A DNA stretch of 64,000 nucleotides from Sphingosinicella humi (GCF_003129465.1 NZ_QFFF01000001.1:977501-1041500), one strand, 5' to 3'; positions 1 to 8,348 are shown, counted from the first letter of the stretch. Notes: generated by a model not told the origin, from the sequence alone. A program made the numbers and translations.

Positions 1-126
1 GAACCTAAGGGCAGATTCCCACGTGTTACGCACCCGTGCGCCACTAACCCCAAAGGGTTCGTTCGACTTGCATGTGTTAGGCATGCCGCCAGCGTTCGTT
101 CTGAGCCAGAATCAAACTCTCAAGTT
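1..126 (-). rRNA. rrs: 16S ribosomal RNA, 5' end (partial)
   Basis: Read on the minus strand, the sequence contains the universal 16S start (AGAGTTTGATTCTGGCTCAG) followed by the conserved ACGAACGCTGGCGGC and ACATGCAAGTCGAACG blocks. The gene runs off the left edge, so only its first ~125 bases are present. The short first helix region with GAACCCTTTGGGGTTAG fits Sphingomonadales, although the variable part is too short for a genus call. The 5' end is placed by alignment to the usual start and could shift by a few bases. Confidence 0.96.
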
Positions 127-320
127 AATGTACGACAACCACTCCGTGGGAAAACACGAAGCAGAAGCCGGCATCTCTGGGAGCCGTTCCTGCACAAATA
201 CATATTACTGTGGATATGTAAGAGGACATTGGAACGGCTTAGCTTTATCCGATCCTGCGACACCCAGAGGTTGTCGCCGACCGGGGCCGCCGCCCACATG
301 TCCCTTCATCTAAACCGACA

Positions 321-333
321 ATGTCAAAGAGCC
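321..333 (-). promoter_or_regulatory. rrn leader antitermination boxA
   Basis: The minus strand reads GGCTCTTTGACAT, close to the bacterial rrn boxA (TGCTCTTTAACA/GACA) that recruits NusB/S10 for rRNA antitermination. It lies about 195 bases upstream of the 16S 5' end and downstream of the predicted promoter, the expected place in an rRNA leader. The assignment rests on motif and position only. Confidence 0.7.
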
Positions 334-430
334 GACGCCTTACCTTCCCCATTTTACCGGGGCACCGGATTACCGATTGGTGAGACGCGAACGGGCCGGG
401 CCAGAAGGCCGTGTCCCGCCGGTGAACAGC

Positions 431-459
431 CATATATGGAGGAGATTTCCGCCAGTCAA
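431..459 (-). promoter_or_regulatory. rRNA operon promoter
   Basis: On the minus strand a TTGACT -35 box (454-459) and a TATATG -10 box (431-436) are separated by exactly 17 bases, a strong housekeeping-sigma promoter reading into the 16S gene. Initiation would fall near 424, giving a leader of about 300 bases that contains the boxA. Confidence 0.7.
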
Positions 460-522
460 CAGCTGTTTTCGAAACTTTCTTTCGAAGCTTTCGAGGAGGC
501 CGTTTTAACGGGCCGAAGAAGC

Positions 523-551
523 TATGTAGGGAGCGGCAAGCCGTCCTTCAA
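523..551 (-). promoter_or_regulatory. possible second upstream rrn promoter
   Basis: A weaker promoter-like pair lies upstream on the minus strand: TTGAAG (546-551) and TACATA (523-528), 17 bases apart. Many rRNA operons have tandem promoters, so this could be the distal one. The boxes fit the consensus less well than the pair at 431-459. The rest of 127-774 is rrn leader plus the upstream region of the divergent flippase gene. No protein gene is supported there, because short ORFs across the leader show no family features. Confidence 0.35.
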
Positions 552-774
552 GTGCTTCATCCGAAAGCTTTTTTAGAAGGTTTCTACCGTCAGGGGCGTT
601 GGTGTGAACCGCGGCGCCCCGTCGGTGAGCGGCCATATGGTCGGGTCGTTCCGATCCGTCAACCGGCTTTTTTGACGGATATGTGAATTTCACCGCAGCC
701 CCGGCCGCGAAAGCGCGAATTAACCCGGCTGATGTAGCAGGGCGGCGAGCGCGCACTATCGAGCCAGGAACGCA

Positions 775-2265
775 GTGACGACAGATCGGAAATCCGAGGA
801 AGATCAGGGGCCTGGCCTGGAAGAGCGGGTGCGGGGGGCGGTCCTTTGGAGGTCCGGCAGCCAGGTCGTCGCGCAGATCGTCGCCTGGGCCTCGACCTTC
901 CTCGTCATCCGCCTGCTCGAGCCGTCCGATTACGGCCTGTTCGCGATGAGCCAGGTCGTGCTGGTCTTCCTCAATCTCATGAATGGCCATGGATTCGCCA
1001 GCGCGCTGGTGCAGAGCGAATCGATCGACGGGCGCCGAATCGCCCAGGCGTTCGGAATGCTGCTGCTGCTGAACGGGGCGCTCGCGCTCGTGCAGCTGCT
1101 GACCGCGCCGTTGGTGGCCGCCTATTTCCGGCAGCCGGCGCTGGTCGACATGCTGCGCGTTCAGGCTTTGCTCTACGCGGCGACGCCCTTCATCGCGCTG
1201 CCGAGCGCGCTCCTCAGCCGCGAGATCGACTTCAGGCGGCAGGCCAAGGTCAACCTGGTCTCCGCCTTTCTCGCCGCGGCGACCGCGCTCGGCTGCGCCC
1301 TTTGGGGATTCGGAGTCTGGTCGCTGGTGGCGGCGCCGATCGTCCTCTTCTGGAGCCGCGCCATCGGCCTCACCTTGATGACGCGCTGGCTGGTCTGGCC
1401 GAGTTTCCGATTCGCCGATGCCGGCGGAATGCTCGGCTATGGCGGCGCCCTGGTCCTGGTCCAGTTCTTCTGGTTCCTGCAAAGCCAGGCGGACGTCTTC
1501 ATCGCCGGGCGTCGGCTCGGCACCCACGAGCTCGGCCTCTACACGACCGCCCTTTTCCTGACCCAGATTCTGGCCGCGAAGTTCGTGCCGCCGCTCAACG
1601 AGGTCGCCTTCGCCGCCTATTCGCGGATCCAGGCGGATCGCGGGCGGATGGCGCTCGCCTTCGTGCGCGCGACGCGGCTGATCATGCTGATCGCGCTGCC
1701 CTTCTACCTTGGCCTCGCGGTCACGGCGGAGCCGCTCGTCCTCACCATGCTCGGCCCGAAATGGGTCGAGACGATCGCCATCGTCCCGATTCTCGCCCTC
1801 GCCATGCCCTTCCTGACGCTGCAGATCCTGTTCGCGCCCGCGACCAACGCGACCGGGCAGGCACGAATCGCGATTCGGACCGGCGCGGCCGGCGCTGTGC
1901 TCCTGCCGCTGGCCTTCCTGATCGGGGTCCGATTCGGAATCCTCGGCCTCGCCTATGGCTGGCTGGTCGGCATGATCCTGCTGACGGCGGTGACGGCGAT
2001 GCTTTCGAGGGCGGCGATCTCGCTGGACCTCGGCGCTGTCGCGCGGGCGGTGAAGCCGGGCCTCCTCGCCTCGACGGCAATGGCCGCCTTGATCCTGTCG
2101 CTCGATTCGCTGCTGCCGCCAATGCCGCCGCAGCCGCGTCTCGCCCTGCTCGTCTTCACCGGGGTCGCCGTCTATGCCGGGCTGCTCCTCGCCTTCGCCC
2201 GGCCGCTGGTGCTGGAACTCATCGGAATGATTCGGAGCCGGAGCCCGGCAGCGGCTACTGCCTAA
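775..2265 (+). CDS. polysaccharide flippase (Wzx/MOP-type)
   Basis: A 496-residue integral membrane protein starting at GTG. It has about twelve to fourteen hydrophobic segments and the motif region RSGSQVVAQIVAWAST near the N-terminus that opens many Wzx/PST flippases of the MOP superfamily. Such proteins move undecaprenyl-linked oligosaccharides across the inner membrane for surface polysaccharide assembly. The C-terminal half resembles the polysaccharide biosynthesis C-terminal domain. No glycosyltransferases lie beside it, so its substrate cannot be inferred. The stop codon overlaps the stop of the convergent CBS gene. Length is normal for the family. Confidence 0.85.
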   Translation: MTTDRKSEEDQGPGLEERVRGAVLWRSGSQVVAQIVAWASTFLVIRLLEPSDYGLFAMSQVVLVFLNLMNGHGFASALVQSESIDGRRIAQAFGMLLLLNGALALVQLLTAPLVAAYFRQPALVDMLRVQALLYAATPFIALPSALLSREIDFRRQAKVNLVSAFLAAATALGCALWGFGVWSLVAAPIVLFWSRAIGLTLMTRWLVWPSFRFADAGGMLGYGGALVLVQFFWFLQSQADVFIAGRRLGTHELGLYTTALFLTQILAAKFVPPLNEVAFAAYSRIQADRGRMALAFVRATRLIMLIALPFYLGLAVTAEPLVLTMLGPKWVETIAIVPILALAMPFLTLQILFAPATNATGQARIAIRTGAAGAVLLPLAFLIGVRFGILGLAYGWLVGMILLTAVTAMLSRAAISLDLGAVARAVKPGLLASTAMAALILSLDSLLPPMPPQPRLALLVFTGVAVYAGLLLAFARPLVLELIGMIRSRSPAAATA

Positions 2266-2690
2266 ACGCTCTGGATATAGTTGCGCATCGCCTCGGCCTC
2301 GTTCTCGAATCGATCCATCCGATATTTGACGAGGTCGCCGATCGAGACGATGCCGATCAGCCGATCGCCCTCCACCACCGGCAGATGGCGAATCCGGCGC
2401 CGCGTGATCTGCGACAGCGCCGTCAGGACCGTGACATCGGTGGTGACCGTGATCGCGGGGGCGGTCATGACCCGCTCCACCGGCCAGTCGAGCACGGCGG
2501 CGCCATCGCTTTTGAGGCAGTAGATGACGTCGCGCTCGGAAAAGACCCCGGCGACCTTGCCGCCGCGCAGCACGGGGAGCGCGCCGATCCGATATTCGGC
2601 CAGCATGTCGACGGCCTCGCGGACGGTGCGGTCGCACTCGATGCTGTAGACGGTGGCGCCCTTGCTTCCGAGAATCGCTGCGACTGTCAT
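2262..2690 (-). CDS. CBS-domain protein
   Basis: A 142-residue soluble protein made of two CBS motifs (about residues 10-65 and 75-130), with repeats of the type GALPVLRGGKVAGVFSERDV and RHLPVVEGDRLIGIVSIGDL. A CBS pair forms a Bateman module that binds adenosyl nucleotides. Stand-alone pairs like this are common in alphaproteobacteria and usually have no assigned target. The start at 2690 is chosen because AAAGGAGG stands ten bases upstream; a longer reading frame to 2816 lacks family similarity. The stop overlaps the flippase stop by two bases. Confidence 0.88.
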   Translation of the reverse strand: MTVAAILGSKGATVYSIECDRTVREAVDMLAEYRIGALPVLRGGKVAGVFSERDVIYCLKSDGAAVLDWPVERVMTAPAITVTTDVTVLTALSQITRRRIRHLPVVEGDRLIGIVSIGDLVKYRMDRFENEAEAMRNYIQSV

Positions 2691-2758
2691 GGCCCGGCCT
2701 CCTTTGACTCGCCGAATCAGGCCTTGATGATCACATGGGCGGCGGCCAAAGGGAAGCC

Positions 2759-3097
2759 ATGCCCCGGCACGACACCATATCGCCGAAGCTCGACCGGGCC
2801 GCTCTCGCCTGGGCACGCTACAAGCGGTTGACGTCGTGGATGGCGATCGCCGCCGTGGTCGCCGTGCTGCTTGCGCTCATCTATTTGAAGAGCGAAGGGC
2901 GGCCGGTGCCCTTCCACATGATGATCGCCACCGTCGCCGGCGTCGGCCTGACCGTCCTGCTCGGCACGGCCTTGATGGGCCTCGTCTTCCTCGGCAATGC
3001 CTCCAGCCACGATGAGGGCGCCCATCGAAGTAACACTTCGATGGGGACCCGCGATGATGCGGCCTCCGGAAAAGAAGAGTTTGATGACCAACGATAA
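2759..3097 (+). CDS. small two-helix membrane protein
   Basis: A 112-residue protein with two predicted transmembrane helices (about residues 27-44 and 54-79: SWMAIAAVVAVLLALIYL and MIATVAGVGLTVLLGTALMG) and a charged, acidic C-terminal tail. I do not recognise a specific family. The ATG at 2759 follows AAAGGGA and is preferred to an in-frame ATG at 2735. The gene overlaps the following thioesterase start by 14 bases, so the two are probably translationally coupled. Proteins of this kind beside YciA-type thioesterases are usually left hypothetical. Confidence 0.75.
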   Translation: MPRHDTISPKLDRAALAWARYKRLTSWMAIAAVVAVLLALIYLKSEGRPVPFHMMIATVAGVGLTVLLGTALMGLVFLGNASSHDEGAHRSNTSMGTRDDAASGKEEFDDQR

Positions 3098-3461
3098 GCG
3101 TGAACCGATCCTGCGCGTCGTGCCCCGGCCCGGCGACATCAACGCCAACGGCCATATCTTCGGCGGCTGGGTCCTCTCCCAGATGGACATCGCCGCCGGC
3201 ATCGTCGCCTCCAACCGGGCGGATGGGCCGGTCGCGACGGTGGCGATCGAGGCGATGGAGTTCATCGCGCCGATCCTCCTCCACGACGTCATTTCCGTCT
3301 ATGCGGAGATCGAGCGGGAGGGCCGCACGTCGATGGGCATCCGCATCGAGGTGCTCGCCACGCGCGACCGCGGCGAGCGGGAGGTGAAGGTGACGGAGGC
3401 GCTCTTCACCTTCGTCGCGCTCGATGAGAATCACCGGCCAAAGCCGCTGCCGAAGGATTGA
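3084..3461 (+). CDS. acyl-CoA thioesterase, hotdog fold (YciA-like)
   Basis: A 125-residue hotdog-fold enzyme predicted to hydrolyse acyl-CoA esters to free acid and CoA in the cytoplasm. The N-terminal stretch PRPGDINANGHIFGGWVLSQMD is diagnostic of the YciA/BACH group. Its Asn-Gly-His-Ile-Phe-Gly-Gly run carries the catalytic aspartate and the hot-dog helix region, followed by DIAAGIVA. The start at MTNDK is chosen by homology length and because it is embedded in the end of the upstream membrane-protein gene. The 3' end overlaps the convergent sulfatase-fold gene by 56 bases. Confidence 0.88.
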   Translation: MTNDKREPILRVVPRPGDINANGHIFGGWVLSQMDIAAGIVASNRADGPVATVAIEAMEFIAPILLHDVISVYAEIEREGRTSMGIRIEVLATRDRGEREVKVTEALFTFVALDENHRPKPLPKD

Positions 3462-5163
3462 GACTGGCGTTCCTGGCGAAGCTGCGTGAATCGCCGGCCG
3501 GCGGCAGCGCGATTCGGCCGAGGTCGATCGGCTGCCAGACCGGCTCCCGCCCCAGCCGCGCATTGAAGAGAATGTTGAACGTGAACGGATCGTCCGAGCG
3601 CGGGATCAGCGATTCGCCATAGATCGCCGCGACGTCGGCCGGCTTGTAACCCATCAGCGCCAGCAGGGTCGGGAAGATCTGGTAGTGGCTGACATGGTTC
3701 CGGTTGGCGGCAAAGTTCGCCTGCCAGTCGAGCGTCTCCAGGGCCGCGCCCTCGATGACGACGAGCGGCACCAACCCTTCCTCCGGCACAGGCCTCGCGC
3801 CGCAATGGGTGTCGAGGCCGGCATTGCCGCGCTCGTGCAGGTCCTGGCCGTGGTCCGACGTATAGACGAGCGTCGCGTTCGACAGGTCGGCTGCGCCGAA
3901 CAGCCGGTCGAAGAAGGCGCCGACGTTCCACAGCAGAGTGTTGCGATAGGCGTTGCGGTAGCGCCGCCAGTCCTCGGCCGTGCCGCCAAAACCAGCGCGG
4001 CTGCCGGTGTCGGCGACATTTTCGTGCCGCCCGCGCGGTAGGGTCGGGCGGTGTCGCAGGAAGCCGTCAGGATATTTGTCATGGATCGGGAAGTGCGCGC
4101 CGACCTTGTTGACGATGACGAAATCGGCATGGCGGTTGCGGGTTAGCGCCGCCAGCGCGTCGGCCGCCGCCATGTCGCGGTCCACCACCGCGACGTCGCC
4201 GAACTGGACGAAGGAATCGATGGAGCGCCGCTCCTCCTCGTCCATCAGATTCTGGAGTTCGCCGCCGGTGCGCTGCGCGTCGATATAGACGGTGCGAAAG
4301 CCGGCCTCGCGCGCATACTCCCAGATCGACGGCAGGGTCGCGTTAATGCGCTGATAATCCGCCCGCGTTCCGCCGTAACGGAGCGTAACGTTGGTGCCGA
4401 CGCTGCAATTGGTGATCGCTGCGGCATAGCCGTAATTGTGGATGTCGATGCCCGGGCGGCGTTCGGCCAGGCCCGAGCGGACGCCGCGCGGATTGCCGAT
4501 GTCGAGATAATTGGCACCGACGCTTTCATCGATGATGAGGATGATGTCGCGCGGCGCCTCCAACTGAGAAGGCTCGAGACTTACGGCCTGCCGCGACCCC
4601 ATCTCGCCCGTAAGATTCTCGTAGATGTTGAGGCTGGAATAGCTGAGCGGCGCGAAGGCGGTTGGAAGGCCGCGCGCGCCTTCGCCGCCGCGCACGAAGA
4701 GGATGACGGACAGCAGCGTCACGGCGGCCACCGGCGCCGCCGCGAAGGCAAGGCGGGGCAGCGGCGGCCGCCAGCGCGGCTTCAGCGCCACGCCGGCGAA
4801 CAGCAGCAGGGCCGGTGGCACCGACCAGAGGATCGAGCCGCCATGCTGGTCGAGCGCATCGCCAGCGAATCCGATCGAGTTCAGGAGATTGATGAAGGCG
4901 TCATAGGTGAGGTGCTCGCCCATGATCCGCTCGGTCGAATCGAGGAACAGCGACGAGGCGGCAAGGATCAGCGCATAAGCGAGGCGGAGCGGAGTGCCTT
5001 GAACATAGGCGGCGAGCAGGAGGCTCAGCGTCATCAGGCCGAACAGCCCCGCATAAAGAACGAGGCCGGCAGAGACGCCGAGCGAGGCGATCCGCTCCCC
5101 GATGGCGGCGTAGCCGGCCGCCAAATAGAGGATGATCAGCAGCTCCTTGAGCGGAAATCTCAT
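3406..5163 (-). CDS. EptA-like sulfatase-fold membrane transferase
   Basis: 585 residues: five N-terminal membrane helices (about 1-155) followed by a periplasmic alkaline-phosphatase/sulfatase-fold domain. This is the architecture of phosphoethanolamine transferases (EptA/OpgE). Visible motifs are IILIIDES at the start of the catalytic domain (metal Asp/Glu), NCSVGTNVTLR with the likely nucleophile threonine, and YTSDHGQDLHERG with metal-binding Asp-His. By family it would decorate lipid A or glycans with phosphoethanolamine or a similar headgroup. In sphingomonads, which carry glycosphingolipids, the acceptor is uncertain. The last residues (HRARRR) are encoded in the overlap with the thioesterase gene. 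Confidence 0.82.
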   Translation of the reverse strand: MRFPLKELLIILYLAAGYAAIGERIASLGVSAGLVLYAGLFGLMTLSLLLAAYVQGTPLRLAYALILAASSLFLDSTERIMGEHLTYDAFINLLNSIGFAGDALDQHGGSILWSVPPALLLFAGVALKPRWRPPLPRLAFAAAPVAAVTLLSVILFVRGGEGARGLPTAFAPLSYSSLNIYENLTGEMGSRQAVSLEPSQLEAPRDIILIIDESVGANYLDIGNPRGVRSGLAERRPGIDIHNYGYAAAITNCSVGTNVTLRYGGTRADYQRINATLPSIWEYAREAGFRTVYIDAQRTGGELQNLMDEEERRSIDSFVQFGDVAVVDRDMAAADALAALTRNRHADFVIVNKVGAHFPIHDKYPDGFLRHRPTLPRGRHENVADTGSRAGFGGTAEDWRRYRNAYRNTLLWNVGAFFDRLFGAADLSNATLVYTSDHGQDLHERGNAGLDTHCGARPVPEEGLVPLVVIEGAALETLDWQANFAANRNHVSHYQIFPTLLALMGYKPADVAAIYGESLIPRSDDPFTFNILFNARLGREPVWQPIDLGRIALPPAGDSRSFARNASLNPSAAALAGDSHRARRR

Positions 5164-5232
5164 TCAAATGCCTGTCCGCTGCCCCTAAGGAGCGGACTAG
5201 CAAGCCCGGCATAAGGCTGGGTTAACGCACCG

Positions 5233-6840
5233 CTATCGATCTTGCGGCTCGAGGCGGTAGCGGAGGATCGCACTGCCGTTCGCCGGGACCGTCACACGCC
5301 AGAGCGGGCGCCCGTTCCGGTCCGCCAGACGGGCATCCGACCAGCCGAGACGCTGCCCTTGCGTGAAAAGCTCGGCCTCGAACGGGACCGGCCGGTTCTT
5401 CGCGTTGGTGACGGTCAGGCGATAATCGCCGCCGCCGTCCGCGAATTCCTCAAGCCTTTCGACACGAGTCTGGACGTCGATCGATTCGCCGAGCTCGACT
5501 TCCACCGCCTCGCCAACGGCCAGATCGCGCGAGCGCCCCTGTCCGATCAGGACCCGGCGCCCTTCATGCGCCTGGAAGAAGGCGACCTCTCCAGAAGGGA
5601 GCGGCAAGCCGAGCCCTCCCCTTTCGCTGTTTCGAGCCGTGACGACGGGCGTAGCGCCGCCCTGCCCTTCGCTCCCGACCCGCCTTCGGTAGATTATTTC
5701 GATGGGAACGTCGCTGCGCTGGAGCAGCGCCACCTGCTTCTGGCTGTTGGCTGCGACGGTGACGGGCTCGGGGATGCGGTAGAGCTTGAGCTCTCCAAGC
5801 GCCTCCTGCTCGGCCATCATGGCGACGGGGGCACGCGCTCCGGTCACGATTATGCTCTCGGCCACGGCCATCCCGATCGGGGCGGGAGGAGGCGGAGGCG
5901 GGGCAGACGGCGGAGGAGGAGGAAGGCTGAGGTCCGACGTCGTCGTGCCGGCCGGCCAGCAGCGGAGGCTGATCGGCTCGCGCGGCGGGGCAATGGTGGC
6001 CACCCCCTCCCGGTTGGGGGTCCCGGCGACGGCGTAGGTGTCCGCTTCGGCAAATCCCGTCTCATCGCCATTCGCCAAGGTAAGCCAGGCGAACAGGTCC
6101 ATCTCACCATCGGCCGACAGCTCGGCGACATAATTGGCCTGCCAGTCGAAGCCGGTGGCGAGATAGGAGAGGGTGACGGTTTGCGTCACCGGCGCGGCGG
6201 AGCGGACGCGGACCGAGAGCGTCGGCTTGGCCGACAAACCCGCGGGGACGCGATCGTAGATCAGCGTCTCGTTGAGGCCCGTGCAGCGCAAGGCCTCGAA
6301 GCCGGCGGGCGTTTCCAGCACCACCGCCCCGTCCGCGCCCGATCGGATCACCGCCTCGGTTTCGGTGACCTCGCCCGTGACGCCGGACGTGCGACGAAGA
6401 TGGACGCGGCGGCCGAGCGATGCATCGAGCAGGCTCGCCGGCGAGAGCAGATGGGCATCCTGGTTCTTCTCGATCACGCCGTCCGGAAAGCCGGTGACGA
6501 TCGCGCTTTCCGGTATGATGCCGCCGGCGACGCCTTCGAAACGGATCTCGCTCTCGCCGGCGGGGATGGAGACGGTGCGGGTTTCGCTGATCAGCGCATA
6601 GCCGTTCAGCCAGCGCAGATTCATCTCGTCGCCGGGGCTTCGGTGCGGCGCACGATAGACGGTGAGGGAGACATCGCTCGGACCGGGCGACGTCGCGATG
6701 GACTGGGCAGCCGCTGCTGGCGTCAGCATCAGCAACATCGCCCCCAACCCGGTTCGTGCCGAGCGAAGTCGAGGCGCGCCCTTTGGTGCGGACGCCCCTC
6801 GACTACGCTCGGGACGAACGGAATCCCGGAGTGAGGCCAT
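5233..6840 (-). CDS. DUF4139 domain protein, second of tandem pair
   Basis: A 535-residue predicted exported protein related to its upstream neighbour. Both have a beta-rich N-terminal part beginning with SLTVYRAPHRSPG-type strands and end in a DUF4139 region (VPANGSAILRYRLEPQ here). A proline-rich linker (PPPPPSAPPPPPPAP) lies near residue 310. The secretion signal is unusual: the hydrophobic core GLGAMLLMLTPAAAAQ begins only at residue 31, because a palindromic repeat (6752-6819) encodes most of residues 8-30. The ATG at 6840 is three bases from the upstream stop and preceded by AGGAT; starting at Met35 would leave no signal n-region. The function of DUF4139 proteins in bacteria is unknown. 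Confidence 0.8.
   Translation of the reverse strand: MASLRDSVRPERSRGASAPKGAPRLRSARTGLGAMLLMLTPAAAAQSIATSPGPSDVSLTVYRAPHRSPGDEMNLRWLNGYALISETRTVSIPAGESEIRFEGVAGGIIPESAIVTGFPDGVIEKNQDAHLLSPASLLDASLGRRVHLRRTSGVTGEVTETEAVIRSGADGAVVLETPAGFEALRCTGLNETLIYDRVPAGLSAKPTLSVRVRSAAPVTQTVTLSYLATGFDWQANYVAELSADGEMDLFAWLTLANGDETGFAEADTYAVAGTPNREGVATIAPPREPISLRCWPAGTTTSDLSLPPPPPSAPPPPPPAPIGMAVAESIIVTGARAPVAMMAEQEALGELKLYRIPEPVTVAANSQKQVALLQRSDVPIEIIYRRRVGSEGQGGATPVVTARNSERGGLGLPLPSGEVAFFQAHEGRRVLIGQGRSRDLAVGEAVEVELGESIDVQTRVERLEEFADGGGDYRLTVTNAKNRPVPFEAELFTQGQRLGWSDARLADRNGRPLWRVTVPANGSAILRYRLEPQDR
6752..6819. repeat. palindromic repeat family A, copy 1 (intragenic)
   Basis: An imperfect inverted repeat with ~26-base arms: GTTCGTGCCGAGCGAAGTCG on the left and CGACTACGCTCGGGACGAAC on the right, separated by about 17 bases. 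A second copy lies at 11552-11628. The arms would form a long stem in either strand, typical of REP/MITE-like interspersed repeats. This copy lies inside the coding frame of the DUF4139 gene and is translated as an Arg/Ser/Pro-rich stretch. Confidence 0.88.
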
Positions 6841-6843
6841 ATC

Positions 6844-8229
6844 CTAGAATCGCGTGTCGAACGTGGCGGTGACGCTGGCCTCGCCATTGGCGGGGACGGC
6901 CACGCGCCAAAGCGTCTCGTCGGCCGAGCGGCGGTTGCTCTCCTGGCTTTCCTCGACGATTCGAGTGTCGCCCCAGAGACCCGCCTGGATCAGGTCGACT
7001 GTGACCGGCGTTGGGCTCGCATTGGTGAGCGTGTAGCGCATAGTTGTTTGCCAGCGACGCCCGGGCATTTCCCGCCGCTCGACGAGCACAGGCTGCACCT
7101 TCACGTCGAACGCGGCGCCGGTGCGGATGGCGATGTCCGACCCCATCGGCGTGTGGCCGATGCTGTTCTCACCGACGAACTGCGCCTGTCCGCGCGCATC
7201 CTTCATATAGACGCGCACCGTTCCGGCCGGCAGCGCGTCGCCGAGACCGGCGTTGCGGGAACTGGAGAATTGGAGAACCGTGTCGGCGCTTTCCGCCTGA
7301 TCGCGGGTCTGCAGCCAGCCGTTGCGATAGACATAGGCCCGGCGCGCGGCGGCGCCGGTCACGTCGAGGAAGCTCACCTGCTTGGTCTGCTGGTTGGCGA
7401 TCGTCGTCCGTTCCGGCAGCGGATAGAGATAGAAGTCGCCGAGACTTTCGCGCCCGGCCGTCTCCACGCCGGGCCGATTGCCCGGCGGCGGCGGAGGTGG
7501 AGGCGGCGGACGATAGCCCCGCCCGTAGCGAGGCCCCTGCTCCTGCTGCACCTGGCCGGCAATCAGCAAGGTGTCGGCATTTTCGAACGTCGTGCCGGTG
7601 GTGTTGGTCAGCGTCACCCAGCCCTGGACGTCGATCGTCCCGGCCGCCTCGTCGAAAAGGGTGACGTAATCGGCCTTCCAGCTCATGCCTGGCGTCAAGT
7701 AGCTCAGGGTCACTGGCCGCGCTCCAGCGCGCGAACTTTCCAGCGTGACCGACAAGGTCGGACGGGCGCGGAGACTCTCCGGCACTTCGTCGAAGATCAC
7801 GCGGATCGGAAGACCGTCGTCCCGCAGCACCTCGATTCGCTCGCCGATCTGGAGGACGACGCCGCCATTCACCGCGAGCACCCGCGCCCGCTCCCGTTCC
7901 TCGGCGCCGGTGGCGGGATTGGTGCGGACGAGGGTGATCATCTCGCCCACGGCTTTTTCCATCAGCTTCGCCGGGGACAGAAGGTCGAAATCGAAATTCT
8001 GCTCGACGATGGCGACGTCGGGCGCATTCAGGGTCACCGTCTCAGGGCTGATCTGGCCCGAGACGTTCGGAAATTCCTGCCGCGACCGGCCGGAGGGAAT
8101 CGCCATCTGGCGCGTGTCCTGCACCAAAGCGAGGTTGTCGTTGTAGATGGTGACGGAGACGTCGCCCTGCGCATTCTGGGCCAGGGCAGGCGCCGCCAAC
8201 AGGCTGGAAACAAACAGCAAAGAACGCAT
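6844..8229 (-). CDS. DUF4139 domain protein, first of tandem pair
   Basis: 461 residues with a clear Sec signal (MRSLLFVSSLLAAPALAQ, cleavage after ALA). The N-terminal part (VSVTIYNDNLALVQDTRQMAIP) and the mid-protein LSYLTPGMSWKADYVTLFDE are hallmarks of bacterial DUF4139/mucoidy-inhibitor-A-like proteins. A run of nine prolines near residue 240 divides the two halves and probably needs EF-P for translation. The ATG at 8229 follows GGGGGGAG at six bases; a GTG lies one codon earlier. It overlaps no gene upstream and is three bases from the next DUF4139 gene, so the two form an operon. Role unknown; a periplasmic or envelope location is inferred. Confidence 0.85.
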   Translation of the reverse strand: MRSLLFVSSLLAAPALAQNAQGDVSVTIYNDNLALVQDTRQMAIPSGRSRQEFPNVSGQISPETVTLNAPDVAIVEQNFDFDLLSPAKLMEKAVGEMITLVRTNPATGAEERERARVLAVNGGVVLQIGERIEVLRDDGLPIRVIFDEVPESLRARPTLSVTLESSRAGARPVTLSYLTPGMSWKADYVTLFDEAAGTIDVQGWVTLTNTTGTTFENADTLLIAGQVQQEQGPRYGRGYRPPPPPPPPPGNRPGVETAGRESLGDFYLYPLPERTTIANQQTKQVSFLDVTGAAARRAYVYRNGWLQTRDQAESADTVLQFSSSRNAGLGDALPAGTVRVYMKDARGQAQFVGENSIGHTPMGSDIAIRTGAAFDVKVQPVLVERREMPGRRWQTTMRYTLTNASPTPVTVDLIQAGLWGDTRIVEESQESNRRSADETLWRVAVPANGEASVTATFDTRF

Positions 8230-8231
8230 CA

Positions 8232-8263
8232 CAAGCTCCCCCCGAAAGGTCGGGAGGAGCTTG
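8232..8263 (-). promoter_or_regulatory. inverted repeat over the ribosome-binding site
   Basis: CAAGCTCC (8232-8239) and GGAGCTTG (8256-8263) form an 8-bp perfect stem that extends inward with one mismatch (CCCGA/TCGGG). On the minus strand the proximal arm contains the GGGGGGAG ribosome-binding site of the first DUF4139 gene. A hairpin in the mRNA would bury it. It could also be an operator, because a TTGACA-like -35 box lies just upstream (8281-8286). Confidence 0.45.
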
Positions 8264-8348
8264 TTACGTTGTTACATTGCTGTCAACCGGGCTTCTTCAG
8301 ATACAGTTTCGGTAGTCCGTTGCCCGGCTTCCGTCGGAGAACCGCGGC

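Noticed and set aside
23-576. Short plus-strand frames in the 16S gene and rRNA leader
   Set aside because: They lie in rRNA and its leader, and contain no conserved protein features.
505-2637. Open frame of 710 codons on the minus strand opposite the flippase gene
   Set aside because: It has Arg/Asp/Gly-rich composition without domains and mirrors the codon third positions of the flippase. It is a GC-driven shadow.
846-2831. Open frame of 661 codons in a second frame over the flippase gene
   Set aside because: No family motifs, low-complexity charge, and it crosses the CBS gene region. Shadow of the true frame.
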